21,277 nucleotides of DNA from CAMLHP01 sp035707845 (GCA_035707845.1 DASSTP010000070.1:1-21277); one strand, 5' to 3'. Numbered from the stretch's first letter, positions 1 through 7,540 are shown. Notes: a model not told the origin generated them from the sequence alone. Translations and numbers: made by a program.

Positions 1-11
1 GGCGGGAAGAC

Positions 12-113
12 GGACAGATGGACAGATGGACAGTGCTGATCCACTAGAACTGTCCAACTGTCCAACTGTCCCACTGTCCAACTGTCCATCTGTCCATCTG
101 TCCATCTATCATT
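12..113. repeat. Inverted 8-base word repeat, TGGACAGA/T family
   Basis: A left arm at 12-34 has three GGACAGAT-type units. A right arm at 49-112 has about eight reverse-complement units (ACTGTCCA, ATCTGTCC). Bases 12-34 pair with 49-71 at 21 of 23 positions around a 14-base loop. The array runs to just before the ATG at 119, so it would form the 5' leader of the cyclase gene if transcription enters from the left. Reading it as protein gives low-complexity NCPTVPLSNCPS, which argues against the longer start at 26. Confidence 0.9.
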
Positions 114-118
114 CCCCC

Positions 119-1573
119 ATGTCCATCTTCCCCGACGAGCAGCGCGGCCCCGGCTGGTGGCCACTGTCGCGTGCAGCCGGCATTGCCAATGACGCCGGGG
201 CGCGTGACGTCGTCTCGGTCTGGCTGGTCGCGTCGCTGATCGCGGTGCTGGCCGCCGTGCTCGAGGCCCGGCTCGACTGGAGCGGCATGCCGGTTGACCT
301 GGGCTTCGTGACGGTGCCGGTATCGATCTACCCGCCGCTCGCCATCACCCTGCTCCTCACCCTCTGGCTCGGCCCCGCGTGGGGCGCCGTGCCGGCGTGG
401 GTCGCTGCCACGGTGAGCGGACTGCTCGCCGGCGTCGGCCTCCCGTCTGCCCTCCTGTTCGGCCTGGCGACACCAATCGAGCTGGTGATCGTATGGGGGG
501 CGATGGTGCTCCTGAACGCGCATCCCGATCTCGAAGACGGCGCGGATATCGGCAAGTTTCTGGTGGCTGGCGTCATCGCGGCCACGGCATCGTCGCTGGC
601 CGGCCTGATCTGGATCACGACGAGACAGCTGGACATGCTGGAAGCCCAGCGGGTCTGGCGCGGCTGGATCGTGGGCGACGTGCTCCAGATGATCGTGCTG
701 GTCCCGGTCCTCCATTACCTGGGCCGCCCGGCGCGCGGATGGGTCGATCGCCTGCTGGGCACGCCCCCGCGGCACGCCATTCACTTCCGGCGCGCGGTGG
801 CGCTGGTGGCCGGGGTCGTCGTGGTGCTCGCGGGGCTGGTCTTTGAAGGCGTGCGGCTCAGTGTGCAGGCGCTCGACCTCGCACCCGGCACGCTGACTGC
901 GAGCGGGCTCGCCCTGCTGCCGCGCCTCCGGGAACTGGGACTCTTCCTGGGGCTGCTCTTCGCGATCAGCGCGCTCACCACCACGAGTTTTGCCTACGCG
1001 CTGGCGCGCATTGGCGAGCGCGAACGCGGCGCCGCCCAGCGTGATCCGCTCACCGGCTGCTTCAATCGCCGCGCCTTTGCCCCGCTGTTCGACCGTGAGG
1101 TGGAACGAAGCCGGCGGCTGGGCCGGGGCCTCTCGCTGGTGTATTTCGACATCGATCATTTCAAGCGCATCAACGACACGCATGGCCACGACGTGGGCGA
1201 CGACATGCTGAAGCATCTCGTCGCGGTGGCGCAGGCGGAGAGCCGGGAGCACGACATCCTCTTCCGCTGGGGCGGTGAGGAATTTGTGCTGCTGCTGCCG
1301 CACACCCCGCCCGACGAGGCGGTGGCACTGGCCGAGCGGCTGCGGGCGCGCGTGGCACTCTCTCCACTCCAGCGGCAGTCCGGCGCCGCCATCGCCGCGA
1401 CGGTCAGTCTCGGCACCGCCGGGTCGAGGTCGTTCCCGGTCAGTGCCGACGAGATGATCGAACTGGCCGACGCCGCCTGCTACCTGGCCAAGCGCGGCGG
1501 CCGCAACCGGGTGGAGGATGGTACCCGTCTCACCGCGGACACCAGCGAGCGGCCCGTCCTGGAACCGACATGA
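119..1573 (+). CDS. Membrane diguanylate cyclase (MASE1-like sensor + GGDEF)
   Basis: Predicted to make cyclic di-GMP from two GTP at the inner membrane. The 484-residue product has about eight hydrophobic segments (roughly 33-50, 64-84, 88-108, 112-133, 146-165, 184-200, 225-242, 271-292), resembling a MASE1-type sensor. The GGDEF domain starts at DPLTGCFNRR near residue 309. The active-site loop is GGEEF at 385-389, and the RxxD inhibitory site is present as REHD at 376-379, so product inhibition is likely. I chose ATG 119 because upstream codons in frame are only the intergenic repeat; no clear ribosome binding site is visible. Its stop overlaps the next start as ATGA, so translation with the penicillin-binding protein is probably coupled. 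The enzyme class is firm; the sensed signal is unknown. Confidence 0.9.
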   Translation: MSIFPDEQRGPGWWPLSRAAGIANDAGARDVVSVWLVASLIAVLAAVLEARLDWSGMPVDLGFVTVPVSIYPPLAITLLLTLWLGPAWGAVPAWVAATVSGLLAGVGLPSALLFGLATPIELVIVWGAMVLLNAHPDLEDGADIGKFLVAGVIAATASSLAGLIWITTRQLDMLEAQRVWRGWIVGDVLQMIVLVPVLHYLGRPARGWVDRLLGTPPRHAIHFRRAVALVAGVVVVLAGLVFEGVRLSVQALDLAPGTLTASGLALLPRLRELGLFLGLLFAISALTTTSFAYALARIGERERGAAQRDPLTGCFNRRAFAPLFDREVERSRRLGRGLSLVYFDIDHFKRINDTHGHDVGDDMLKHLVAVAQAESREHDILFRWGGEEFVLLLPHTPPDEAVALAERLRARVALSPLQRQSGAAIAATVSLGTAGSRSFPVSADEMIELADAACYLAKRGGRNRVEDGTRLTADTSERPVLEPT

Positions 1574-3738
1574 ACGCGCGGGAAATGCTGGCCCGGATTC
1601 GTGCCCCGTTCGAGCGGATGGGCACGAAGCTGCAGCCGGTGGCCGACCGCGTGGCGGCATCCCGCCAGGCCCAATGGATCCGGGCACACTGGCTCGCCTC
1701 CGCCGTTATCGTAGTCCTCTTCGGTACCACGGTCACCGCGGGCTACGCCTTCTCCTGCGGCTTTCGCGGCTGCCCGTCCACCGCCAGCATCCAGTCGTTC
1801 CGGCCGCGCGAGGGGAGCAAGGTCCTCGACCGCTCGGGGAAGCTGCTCGGGCGGCTGGAGTACGTCCGTCGCGTCAACGTCTCCCTCGACAGCACCCCCA
1901 AACTGCTGCGCGAGGCGTTCATCGCGGTGGAAGACCGGCGCTTCTACCAGCATCATGGCGTGGACTGGCGCGGCGTGTTCCGCGCCGCCTTCCGCAACGC
2001 GCGTGACCTGGGCGTCTCGGAGGGCTTCAGCACCATCACGATGCAGGTGGTCCGCAACGCCTTCCTGTCGGATATCGCGCAGGAGCGCACCCTGCGCCGC
2101 AAGCTGATCGAGGTGGTGCTCGCCCGACGTCTCGAGCACAGCCTTTCCAAGGACCAGATTCTCCAGCTGTACCTCAACGTGATCTACCTGGGCAATGGCG
2201 TCTACGGCGTGGAAGCGGCCAGCCGGGACTTTTTCGGGAAGCACGTGGACCAGCTCACGCTTCCCGAGATGGCAACCCTCGCGGCGCTGCCCAAGGGGCC
2301 CAGCGCCTACGATCCTCGCCGGCACCCCGACCGGGCGCGCGCCCGCCGCAACCTGGTGCTATCGCTGATGGCGGAGGAGGGTTACATCACCGATTCCGCG
2401 GCCAGCAAGGCCGCGGCAATACCACTCACCGTCGAGAAGAAGGGCTGGTATCCCAGGGCGGCTGAGGTGGACGCGCTTGACCCGGTGCGGGCCATGGTGG
2501 ATTCGCTGCTGGGTGACAGCGCAGACGCCTATGGCGACATCGTGGTGCGCACGACGCTGGACGCGCGGGCGCAGGCCGCCGCCGAGCAGGCGGTGCGCCG
2601 CCATGCGGTGGAGATCGAGCGGCAGGCGGAGGCGAACGCGGGCAAGACCGACGACGACGTGGAAGGCGCCATGGTGGCCCTCGATCCGGCCAACGGCGGC
2701 ATCCTGGCGCTGGTCAACGGCAACCACTACGAACGCGGCGGCTTCATGCGCGCGCTCAACGCCCACCGCCAGCCGGGTTCCGCCTTCAAGCCGTTTGTCT
2801 ATGGCGCCGCGCTGGCGGAAGGCTTCACCCCGGCCACCGTGCTGGATGATTCACCGGTGGAGCTGGAGCTCGCCTCGGGCGAAACCTGGGAACCGGGAAA
2901 TTACGGCGGCGAATATTCGGGCCGCCTCGCGATGCGGCGCGCGCTCATGCTCTCGGCCAACGCCGCGGCGGTGCGAATGGCCGACATGGCGGGCCGTCCC
3001 AACGTGATCACCTTCGCACATCACCTCGGCATCACCAGCCCGCTGCCCGACGTGCCGTCGCTCGCGCTGGGTCCGGCCGAAGTGACACCGCTGGAGCTGG
3101 TGCGAGGCTACGCGCCGTTTGCCAACGGCGGGTTCCGGGTGACCCCGCGCCTCGTCACCAGCATCACCCAGCGTGATGGCACGATCATCTGGCGGGAAGA
3201 TTCCACGGCTCGGCAGCTCACCCGGGTCATGGATCCGCGGGAGGCGTTCCAGCTCACCTCGATGCTGCGGGCGGTGGTGGACCACGGCACCGGCTTCGAA
3301 GTCCGGCGCGAGGGGATCCGGGGACCGATTGCGGGAAAGACTGGCACGACCAACGAAGGGCGGGACGTCTGGTTCGTCGGGTATACGCCCACGATGGTGG
3401 CCGGTTTCTGGTTCGGCTACGACACCCCCAGGTCGTTGGGGTACGGCGCTACCGGCGGGCACATGGCGGCGCCAGCGTTTGCGGATTTCTACCGGGATGG
3501 CTGGCGCGGGCGGGACACGACGGATTGGGCGGTACCGTCCGGCATGGTGAGCCGGGTGATCGATTCCTACAACGGGGAGCTGGCCAACGAATACTGCCCG
3601 GTCACCAACCAGGAATGGTTCAAGGCCGGCACCGAGCCCACCAGCGTCTGCCAGGAACACAGCGGGTCATTCTGGGATGCACTGGGTGAAATGGGCGGGG
3701 CGATCGGGAAGGCGTTCAAGAAGATTCTGGGATTCTGA
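1570..3738 (+). CDS. Class A penicillin-binding protein 1A (glycosyltransferase/transpeptidase)
   Basis: Bifunctional peptidoglycan synthase of 722 residues, anchored by one N-terminal membrane helix (about 40-58, after a basic cytoplasmic tail). The GT51 domain shows EDRRFYQHHG with the probable catalytic Glu121, then GFSTITMQ (usually GGSTITQQ) and RKLIEVVLARRLE. The transpeptidase domain has all three penicillin-binding motifs: SAFK at 404-407 (nucleophile Ser404), SAN at 462-464 and KTG at 590-592. The C-terminus carries a Cys-containing tail (EYCPVTNQEW...SVCQEH) and an amphipathic end. It would polymerise lipid II glycan strands and crosslink stem peptides in the periplasm. The ATGA overlap with the cyclase gene suggests a two-gene operon. 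Length and motifs fit the family and I see no damage. Confidence 0.95.
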   Translation: MNAREMLARIRAPFERMGTKLQPVADRVAASRQAQWIRAHWLASAVIVVLFGTTVTAGYAFSCGFRGCPSTASIQSFRPREGSKVLDRSGKLLGRLEYVRRVNVSLDSTPKLLREAFIAVEDRRFYQHHGVDWRGVFRAAFRNARDLGVSEGFSTITMQVVRNAFLSDIAQERTLRRKLIEVVLARRLEHSLSKDQILQLYLNVIYLGNGVYGVEAASRDFFGKHVDQLTLPEMATLAALPKGPSAYDPRRHPDRARARRNLVLSLMAEEGYITDSAASKAAAIPLTVEKKGWYPRAAEVDALDPVRAMVDSLLGDSADAYGDIVVRTTLDARAQAAAEQAVRRHAVEIERQAEANAGKTDDDVEGAMVALDPANGGILALVNGNHYERGGFMRALNAHRQPGSAFKPFVYGAALAEGFTPATVLDDSPVELELASGETWEPGNYGGEYSGRLAMRRALMLSANAAAVRMADMAGRPNVITFAHHLGITSPLPDVPSLALGPAEVTPLELVRGYAPFANGGFRVTPRLVTSITQRDGTIIWREDSTARQLTRVMDPREAFQLTSMLRAVVDHGTGFEVRREGIRGPIAGKTGTTNEGRDVWFVGYTPTMVAGFWFGYDTPRSLGYGATGGHMAAPAFADFYRDGWRGRDTTDWAVPSGMVSRVIDSYNGELANEYCPVTNQEWFKAGTEPTSVCQEHSGSFWDALGEMGGAIGKAFKKILGF

Positions 3739-3743
3739 AGGAA

Positions 3744-3818
3744 GTTGGACAGTTGGACAGATGGACAGATGGACAGGCATGCATACTGTCCACCCGTCCA
3801 ACTGTCCATCTGTCCAAC
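3744..3818. repeat. Long hairpin of 8-base words between convergent genes
   Basis: The left arm 3744-3776 (GTTGGACAG followed by three TGGACAG-type octamers) pairs with the right arm 3786-3818 over 33 positions with only about four mismatches. The loop is nine bases, GCATGCATA. The arms fill the whole gap: the left arm begins five bases after the PBP1A stop, and the last base of the right arm is the first base of the efp stop (CTA on this strand). There is no T-tract. This position fits a two-way transcription terminator, which is inference. Confidence 0.93.
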
Positions 3819-4375
3819 TACTTGGCTCTCTCCAGATACTGCCCCGACCTCGGATCTACCTTCACCCGCGCGCCTTCCTCCACGAACTCCGGCACGGTGA
3901 TGGTCACGCCATTACTGAGCTTGGCCGGCTTGCCGCTCGACGACTTGGTGGCGCCCTTCATGGGCGGGTTGGTCTCGACCACATCCAGCTCGACGACGGC
4001 CGGCAGGCTGATGCCGATCGGCTTCCCTTCCAGCCACTCCGCCTGGAAGACCATTTCCGGTTCCATCCACGGCGCCGCGTCGCCCACGGTCTCGTCGTCC
4101 AGCGTGTACTGGTCATAGGTGGAGGCGTCCATCACGTGGGTGCCGTTGGCATCACGATAGAGGACCTGCAGCTCTTTGGTGTCCAGCCGGGCCGTTTCCA
4201 CGTTCTCGGTGGACGAGAACCTGGTGTCGAACGTGTTGCCCGATACAAGGTTACGCATGCGGACCTGGACGAACGCGCGCAGGTTGCCGGGGGTACGGTG
4301 CTGGAAATCGAGCACCCGGCACGGCGCCCCGTCCACGATCACCACATGGCCCTTGCGAATTTCTGATGCCTTCAT
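3818..4375 (-). CDS. efp: Translation elongation factor P
   Basis: The 185-residue product has the length and three-domain layout of EF-P, the factor that enters the ribosomal E site and relieves stalling at consecutive prolines. The N-terminus MKASEIRKGHVVIVDGAPCRV and the C-terminal signature (KPAKLSNGVTITVPEF, ending VDPRSGQYLERAK) are typical. The tip loop reads TPGNLRAF, so Asn31 stands where E. coli has the modified Lys34 and some bacteria have Arg; post-translational modification of the EpmA or EarP kind is therefore not expected. ATG 4375 was chosen because codons further upstream come from repeat sequence. A GGAG lies ten bases upstream within the palindrome CGGAGCTCCG. Convergent with the penicillin-binding protein gene and divergent from the DUF4342 gene. 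Confidence 0.96.
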   Translation of the reverse strand: MKASEIRKGHVVIVDGAPCRVLDFQHRTPGNLRAFVQVRMRNLVSGNTFDTRFSSTENVETARLDTKELQVLYRDANGTHVMDASTYDQYTLDDETVGDAAPWMEPEMVFQAEWLEGKPIGISLPAVVELDVVETNPPMKGATKSSSGKPAKLSNGVTITVPEFVEEGARVKVDPRSGQYLERAK

Positions 4376-4380
4376 GCGAG

Positions 4381-4390
4381 CGGAGCTCCG
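4381..4390. promoter_or_regulatory. Palindrome CGGAGCTCCG upstream of efp, containing its probable RBS
   Basis: A perfect 10-base palindrome whose minus-strand GGAG lies ten bases before the efp ATG. The identical palindrome occurs at 5552-5561, seven bases before the Bax inhibitor-like start. It may be only a shared Shine-Dalgarno context. Confidence 0.45.
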
Positions 4391-4397
4391 GAACAGC

Positions 4398-4500
4398 GGA
4401 CAGATGGACAGAGGGACAGATGGACAGTTAGCTTGCACAAGTCTAATCGCCTCATAGCCTATCCGTCCATCAGACTGTCCAACTGTCCAACTGTCCATCT
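4398..4500. repeat. Inverted TGGACAG-type repeat between divergent genes
   Basis: The left arm 4398-4428 has four octamer-like units (GGACAGAT, GGACAGAG, GGACAGAT, GGACAGT). The right arm 4474-4500 has ACTGTCCA units. They pair at about 24 of 27 positions around a 45-base, more AT-rich loop. This gap must also hold the promoters of efp and of the DUF4342 gene; the loop is the only non-repetitive part, but I cannot define convincing -35/-10 boxes in it. Confidence 0.9.
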
Positions 4501-4513
4501 CATGGAACGGCCC

Positions 4514-4756
4514 ATGCCCACCCACACCGAAGAACACAAAGTCTCAGGCGAAGGCCTGGTGGCCAAGGTCAAGGAACTGGTCCGCGAAGGGAATGTGCGG
4601 CGGGTGCGGGTGAAGAACGACGAGGGCCGGGTGCTGTTCGAGTTTCCGCTGACCATCGGGGTGGTGGGTGTTGCCCTGATGCCGGTCTGGGTGGCCCTCG
4701 GCGCCATCGCCGCCCTGGCGGCGGATTATACGGTGGAGATTGAAAGAAAGGCGTGA
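4514..4756 (+). CDS. DUF4342 domain protein
   Basis: A small 80-residue protein that matches DUF4342 by eye: EGLVAKVKELVREGNVRRVRVKNDEGRVLFEFPLTIGVVG, then a hydrophobic stretch (VALMPVWVALGAIAALAA) and a short charged end. The family has no established function that I know; the hydrophobic half suggests membrane association. Two starts are possible. ATG 4514 is preceded by GGAAC at a reasonable distance, while ATG 4502 sits at the edge of the repeat arm; I prefer 4514. Its stop codon lies inside the left arm of the following hairpin. Confidence 0.8.
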   Translation: MPTHTEEHKVSGEGLVAKVKELVREGNVRRVRVKNDEGRVLFEFPLTIGVVGVALMPVWVALGAIAALAADYTVEIERKA

Positions 4757-4801
4757 GGCATGGGGCATGGGGCCCCACGCCTCATGCCCCATGCCCTACG
4801 C
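4751..4801. repeat. Hairpin of 7-base GGCATGG words between convergent genes
   Basis: Bases 4751-4769 pair with 4783-4801 at 17 of 19 positions. The unit is GGCATGG and its complement CCATGCC. The left arm contains the TGA stop of the DUF4342 gene, and the right arm ends eight bases before the stop of the Bax inhibitor-like gene. No T-tract. The same word family recurs at 15448-15516. Confidence 0.88.
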
Positions 4802-4808
4802 CCGTTTC

Positions 4809-5549
4809 CTATCTCACCTTCCGCAACAATCTCAGAATCTCCGTATACAGCCAGATCAGCGTCACCACCAGCGCGAACGCCGCGTACCACTCGATGACCT
4901 CCGGCGCCTGGCCCACGTTGTGTTCGATGAAGTCGAAATCGAGCAGGAGGTTGAACGCCGCGAGCGCGACCACGAAGATGCTGAACCCGATCCCGATGAC
5001 CCCGCCCTCGTGCAGCATCGGGATGTAGACGCCGAAGAGCTGGGCCACGAAGGCGATGATGTAGAAAGCGAAAATGGCAAGCGTGCAGGAGATCACGATG
5101 GTCTTGAGCTTCTCGGTCACCTTGATGGCCCCGGTGCGGTAGGCCACGAACATCACGGCCAGTGTCGCCACGGTGAGGACAGCCGCCGTGATCGGGAGCC
5201 CCCGGTACCTGGGATTCTGCGAAATGACCAGCGTGAGTGCACCCAGGACCAGCCCCTGCAGCGCGGCGTAGATTGGGCCGGTCGCGCGCGCCATCGCCGG
5301 ATTGGAGGCGGTGTAGAGGAGCAAGCCGACACCCACCACGAAGCCCACGATAAAGAGCCCGTACACCACTTCCGGCGACAGCCCGATCCCGGGCATCCCC
5401 TGCCAGACGTACAGCATGGCCGCCGACATGATGGCGAGCAGGATGAATGTCTTCTTCATCGTGCCGCCCAGGGTCATGACGGCGCCATCCTCCGCGACCT
5501 CGATCCTGCTGAAGTTGGCCCGGGTCAATGCCGGGTTGCGGGTGGGCAT
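4809..5549 (-). CDS. Bax inhibitor-1/YccA family membrane protein
   Basis: The 246-residue product begins MPTRNPALTRANFSRI, a typical opening for the bacterial Bax inhibitor-1/YccA-like group, followed by about seven hydrophobic helices from residue 30 onward and a short basic end (LRLLRKVR). The conserved LLLDFDFIEHNV segment is present; acidic residues there fit the pH- and calcium-linked site known in BsYetJ-type homologues, which is an inference by family. It likely acts in the cytoplasmic membrane; its physiological role is unclear. ATG 5549 is supported by GGAG seven bases upstream within CGGAGCTCCG. A longer frame to 5723 only adds CALCAVR repeats from intergenic DNA. Confidence 0.88.
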   Translation of the reverse strand: MPTRNPALTRANFSRIEVAEDGAVMTLGGTMKKTFILLAIMSAAMLYVWQGMPGIGLSPEVVYGLFIVGFVVGVGLLLYTASNPAMARATGPIYAALQGLVLGALTLVISQNPRYRGLPITAAVLTVATLAVMFVAYRTGAIKVTEKLKTIVISCTLAIFAFYIIAFVAQLFGVYIPMLHEGGVIGIGFSIFVVALAAFNLLLDFDFIEHNVGQAPEVIEWYAAFALVVTLIWLYTEILRLLRKVR

Positions 5550-5947
5550 GGCGGAGCTCCGGTGTACGGGTGAGATCTCTGGTGGTCGCAGGTCGCAGGT
5601 CGCAGGCACAGCGCACAGCGCACAGCGCACAGCGCACAGCGCACAGCGCACAGCCCATAACATGACTCCCCTGCTCTCCCCCGTCCACCCCTGCAACCTG
5701 TTGCATAACGTTCCAGCGCGCATGATGTCTTGGGTTTCGCCAGACCGGGCGCCCGGAACCGGTCCGGCCTGTCCGCCCAGCCCGCCCCGTTCGCCTCGCC
5801 CATCCTGCTGTAGTGCAACGCCTTACAGTCCGGCGCCCAGCATGCCGCACGTCATTCCTATAAAGGCACGAAAATCGCCCCTCGGCGGCAGCGCACCACC
5901 CGCCGTGCGTTCGCCTGAATTCACCATGCAGCAACCGGATCGTGCCC
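5550..5947. other. Divergent intergenic region of about 400 bases
   Basis: Holds the probable RBS of the Bax inhibitor-like gene (5552-5561), a period-7 array (5584-5654), the 12-base palindrome CCGGGCGCCCGG at 5745-5756 and an isolated TATAAA at 5859-5864 without a well-spaced -35. It must contain promoters for both flanking genes. I see no gene in it. Confidence 0.6.
5584..5654. repeat. Period-7 tandem array that changes word (GGTCGCA to GCACAGC)
   Basis: Three GGTCGCA units (5584-5604) run without loss of the 7-base phase into seven GCACAGC units (5606-5654). No mirrored arm is visible nearby, unlike most repeats in this window. The array lies upstream of the minus-strand Bax inhibitor-like gene, in the divergent region. 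Confidence 0.93.
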
Positions 5948-7375
5948 ATGTACCGTATCGAGCTCCGCCCCGGCCAGGAAGCCAGCTACCAGAGCTTTGA
6001 CGAATTCGCTGCCGCCGTGCAGAGCGGCGCCGTCAGCGCCGACGCGCGCGTCTGGCACGGTGCGTCATCCAAGTGGCTGCCGATCACGGTGCACCCGCAC
6101 TACAAGCGGGCACTGGCCGCACCGGCCAAGCCGGCTCCGACTCCGGCTCCAGCTCCGCTGGCCTCGGCTCCGGTGGTGCCCGCTCCAGTGGCAGCAGCTC
6201 CCGTCGCACCGGCACCCCAGCCGCTCGAGGCGCCGGCCGCCAAGAAGGGTGACCTCGAGTTTCTTGAGGTGCCCGACCTGCTTCCCCATGCGCCGCGCGC
6301 GGTGAGTGGTACACTTTTCGGGCCGCCGGCGGCGCCGCCGAAGCATATCGAGGCGCTGGTCGCGGCAGCCGGCAATGCACCGGCACTCGCGCCGGCCACC
6401 GAGCCTGCGGAAGAAATCCTGATCGACATCAGTCGTCCGCGCAGGGCGTGGCTCAACCGGCGAACCGCCGGCATCGCGGCGGGTGTCGTCATCGTCGCCA
6501 GTGCGGTCGCCCTGATCATGAGCCATACCCCGTCCTCGCCCGAGACGAGCGAGACGGCGGATAGCACGGCGGCGGTCTCGTCCACCAGCCTGGCGGCCAC
6601 GCCGAGCAGCAGCTTCGAGGTGAACGCGTCGCCCGACACGACCACGCCCGCGGCCGGCCGCACGGCCGCCCCGCCGCAGGCCTACATGCCGATGCCTGCC
6701 ATCCCTGATGGGCCGTCAGCGGCCCAGGCAGCAGTCGAGAGCACCAGCACCCGGATCCTCCCGGCCGCACCGAGGCTGGGAAGCCTGAACGCAGGTGCCG
6801 TCACAGCCACGAGCACCTCGGCGACGGCGCTCGCCAGCCGCTACAATGCGGCCCATGACGCAGCCCAGGCCTCGCTCGAGAATCGGCTGGGTGCCTCGGG
6901 CATCACCGCACTCTTCAGCGACAGCCGCCTGGCGTCGGGCAGCGTGAGCGACACTCGGCTCGCCGTCTCCGGCATCGCCAACTTCATTCGCAGCTACCGC
7001 ACCCAGGCCACCGGCATCGAAGCCGCGTACCGCGACACCGCCGGCCAGCTCTCAAGCGACTGGACCGACTCGGAGGCCGCGGGCTGGTACAAGGGAATGA
7101 CGCGGGGTGAGAGCCAGGCCGAAGCTCGCGCTGCCGATCAGCTCCTGGCGGACATCTCGTCACTGCTTGGCGTGCTGGAAGAGCAGGCCGGCGCGTACAC
7201 CCTCGCGGGCGGCAAGATCACCTTCCGCGACGCCGGCGCCACGCTCCGTTACGGCACCCTGCGCCGCCGGGTCGCCGATCGGCTCGGCTCTGCCGATTCC
7301 AGCTCTGCGGTGGTGAGCTCCCTGCGGAATGCCATCGGCGCGACCCGGCCGCCGGTCGAGTCTTTTACGGAGTGA
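5948..7375 (+). CDS. GYF-like domain, Pro/Ala-linker, single-pass membrane protein of unknown function
   Basis: The 475-residue product is not a family I can name. Residues 1-55 (MYRIELRPGQEASYQSFDEFAAAVQSGAV...VWHGASSKWLPI) resemble a GYF_2-type domain, often cytoplasmic and peptide-binding. A Pro/Ala-rich linker covers about 58-98, and a further linker reaches 165. A basic stretch then precedes one membrane helix (about 173-192), followed by a Ser/Thr/Ala-rich segment and a predicted helical C-terminal domain from about 275, containing a Trp pair and an ITFRDAGATLRYGTLRRRV segment. The topology is probably cytoplasmic N-terminus with the C-domain outside. ATG 5948 is used; GTG 5942 in the same frame is an alternative. 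No operon partner is obvious. Confidence 0.8.
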   Translation: MYRIELRPGQEASYQSFDEFAAAVQSGAVSADARVWHGASSKWLPITVHPHYKRALAAPAKPAPTPAPAPLASAPVVPAPVAAAPVAPAPQPLEAPAAKKGDLEFLEVPDLLPHAPRAVSGTLFGPPAAPPKHIEALVAAAGNAPALAPATEPAEEILIDISRPRRAWLNRRTAGIAAGVVIVASAVALIMSHTPSSPETSETADSTAAVSSTSLAATPSSSFEVNASPDTTTPAAGRTAAPPQAYMPMPAIPDGPSAAQAAVESTSTRILPAAPRLGSLNAGAVTATSTSATALASRYNAAHDAAQASLENRLGASGITALFSDSRLASGSVSDTRLAVSGIANFIRSYRTQATGIEAAYRDTAGQLSSDWTDSEAAGWYKGMTRGESQAEARAADQLLADISSLLGVLEEQAGAYTLAGGKITFRDAGATLRYGTLRRRVADRLGSADSSSAVVSSLRNAIGATRPPVESFTE

Positions 7376-7540
7376 CAGATCGGGCTCTTGCGCAACGGCG
7401 GTTTCCTTCCTACGGTATAAGCACCTAAGTCTTTTACTCCCAACAACTTATGTTGGAAACTCGGTGGAAAACCGGGCGCCGGCTGTGGAAAAGCCGGCGC
7501 CCGGTGGATAACCCGAGCTTCTTGTCACCGGACAGGGACG
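7376..7540. promoter_or_regulatory. Leader region of the ligase-like gene
   Basis: A 165-base gap with an AT-richer stretch (about 7405-7460, including GTATAAG near 7415-7421) that could hold a promoter, followed by the hairpin and DnaA-box-like cluster listed separately. An AGGGA lies at 7534-7538, rather close to the ATG at 7541. It lacks the period-7/8 repeats found in most other gaps. Confidence 0.4.
7463..7511. promoter_or_regulatory. 13-bp perfect hairpin with three DnaA-box-like sites
   Basis: CCGGGCGCCGGCT (7472-7484) pairs perfectly with 7492-7504 around a 7-base loop. Three near matches to the DnaA box TGTGGATAA flank or overlap it: GGTGGAAAA at 7463-7471 (two mismatches), TGTGGAAAA at 7484-7492 (one mismatch, across the loop) and GGTGGATAA at 7503-7511 (one mismatch). 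All point the same way, with starts 21 and 19 bases apart. There is no T-tract, so this is not a standard terminator. The match is by eye and may be coincidental. Confidence 0.5.

Noticed and set aside
44..1687. Long minus-strand open frame opposite the cyclase gene
   Set aside because: Its product is His/Arg/Gln-rich with no recognisable domain, and it ends in translated repeat. It is a shadow of the GGDEF gene in high-GC DNA.
4376..4537. Longer N-terminus for EF-P
   Set aside because: The added residues read through the TGGACAG repeat, and the family alignment begins at MKASEIRKG.
5550..5723. Longer Bax inhibitor-like protein with a CALCAVR cysteine repeat
   Set aside because: The cysteine repeat is only the translated GCACAGC array; a good RBS and the family N-terminus support ATG 5549.
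7463..7511. Chromosomal replication origin
   Set aside because: Only three imperfect boxes, no AT-rich unwinding region of usual size and no dnaA, dnaN or gyrB nearby. Kept only as a possible regulatory site.
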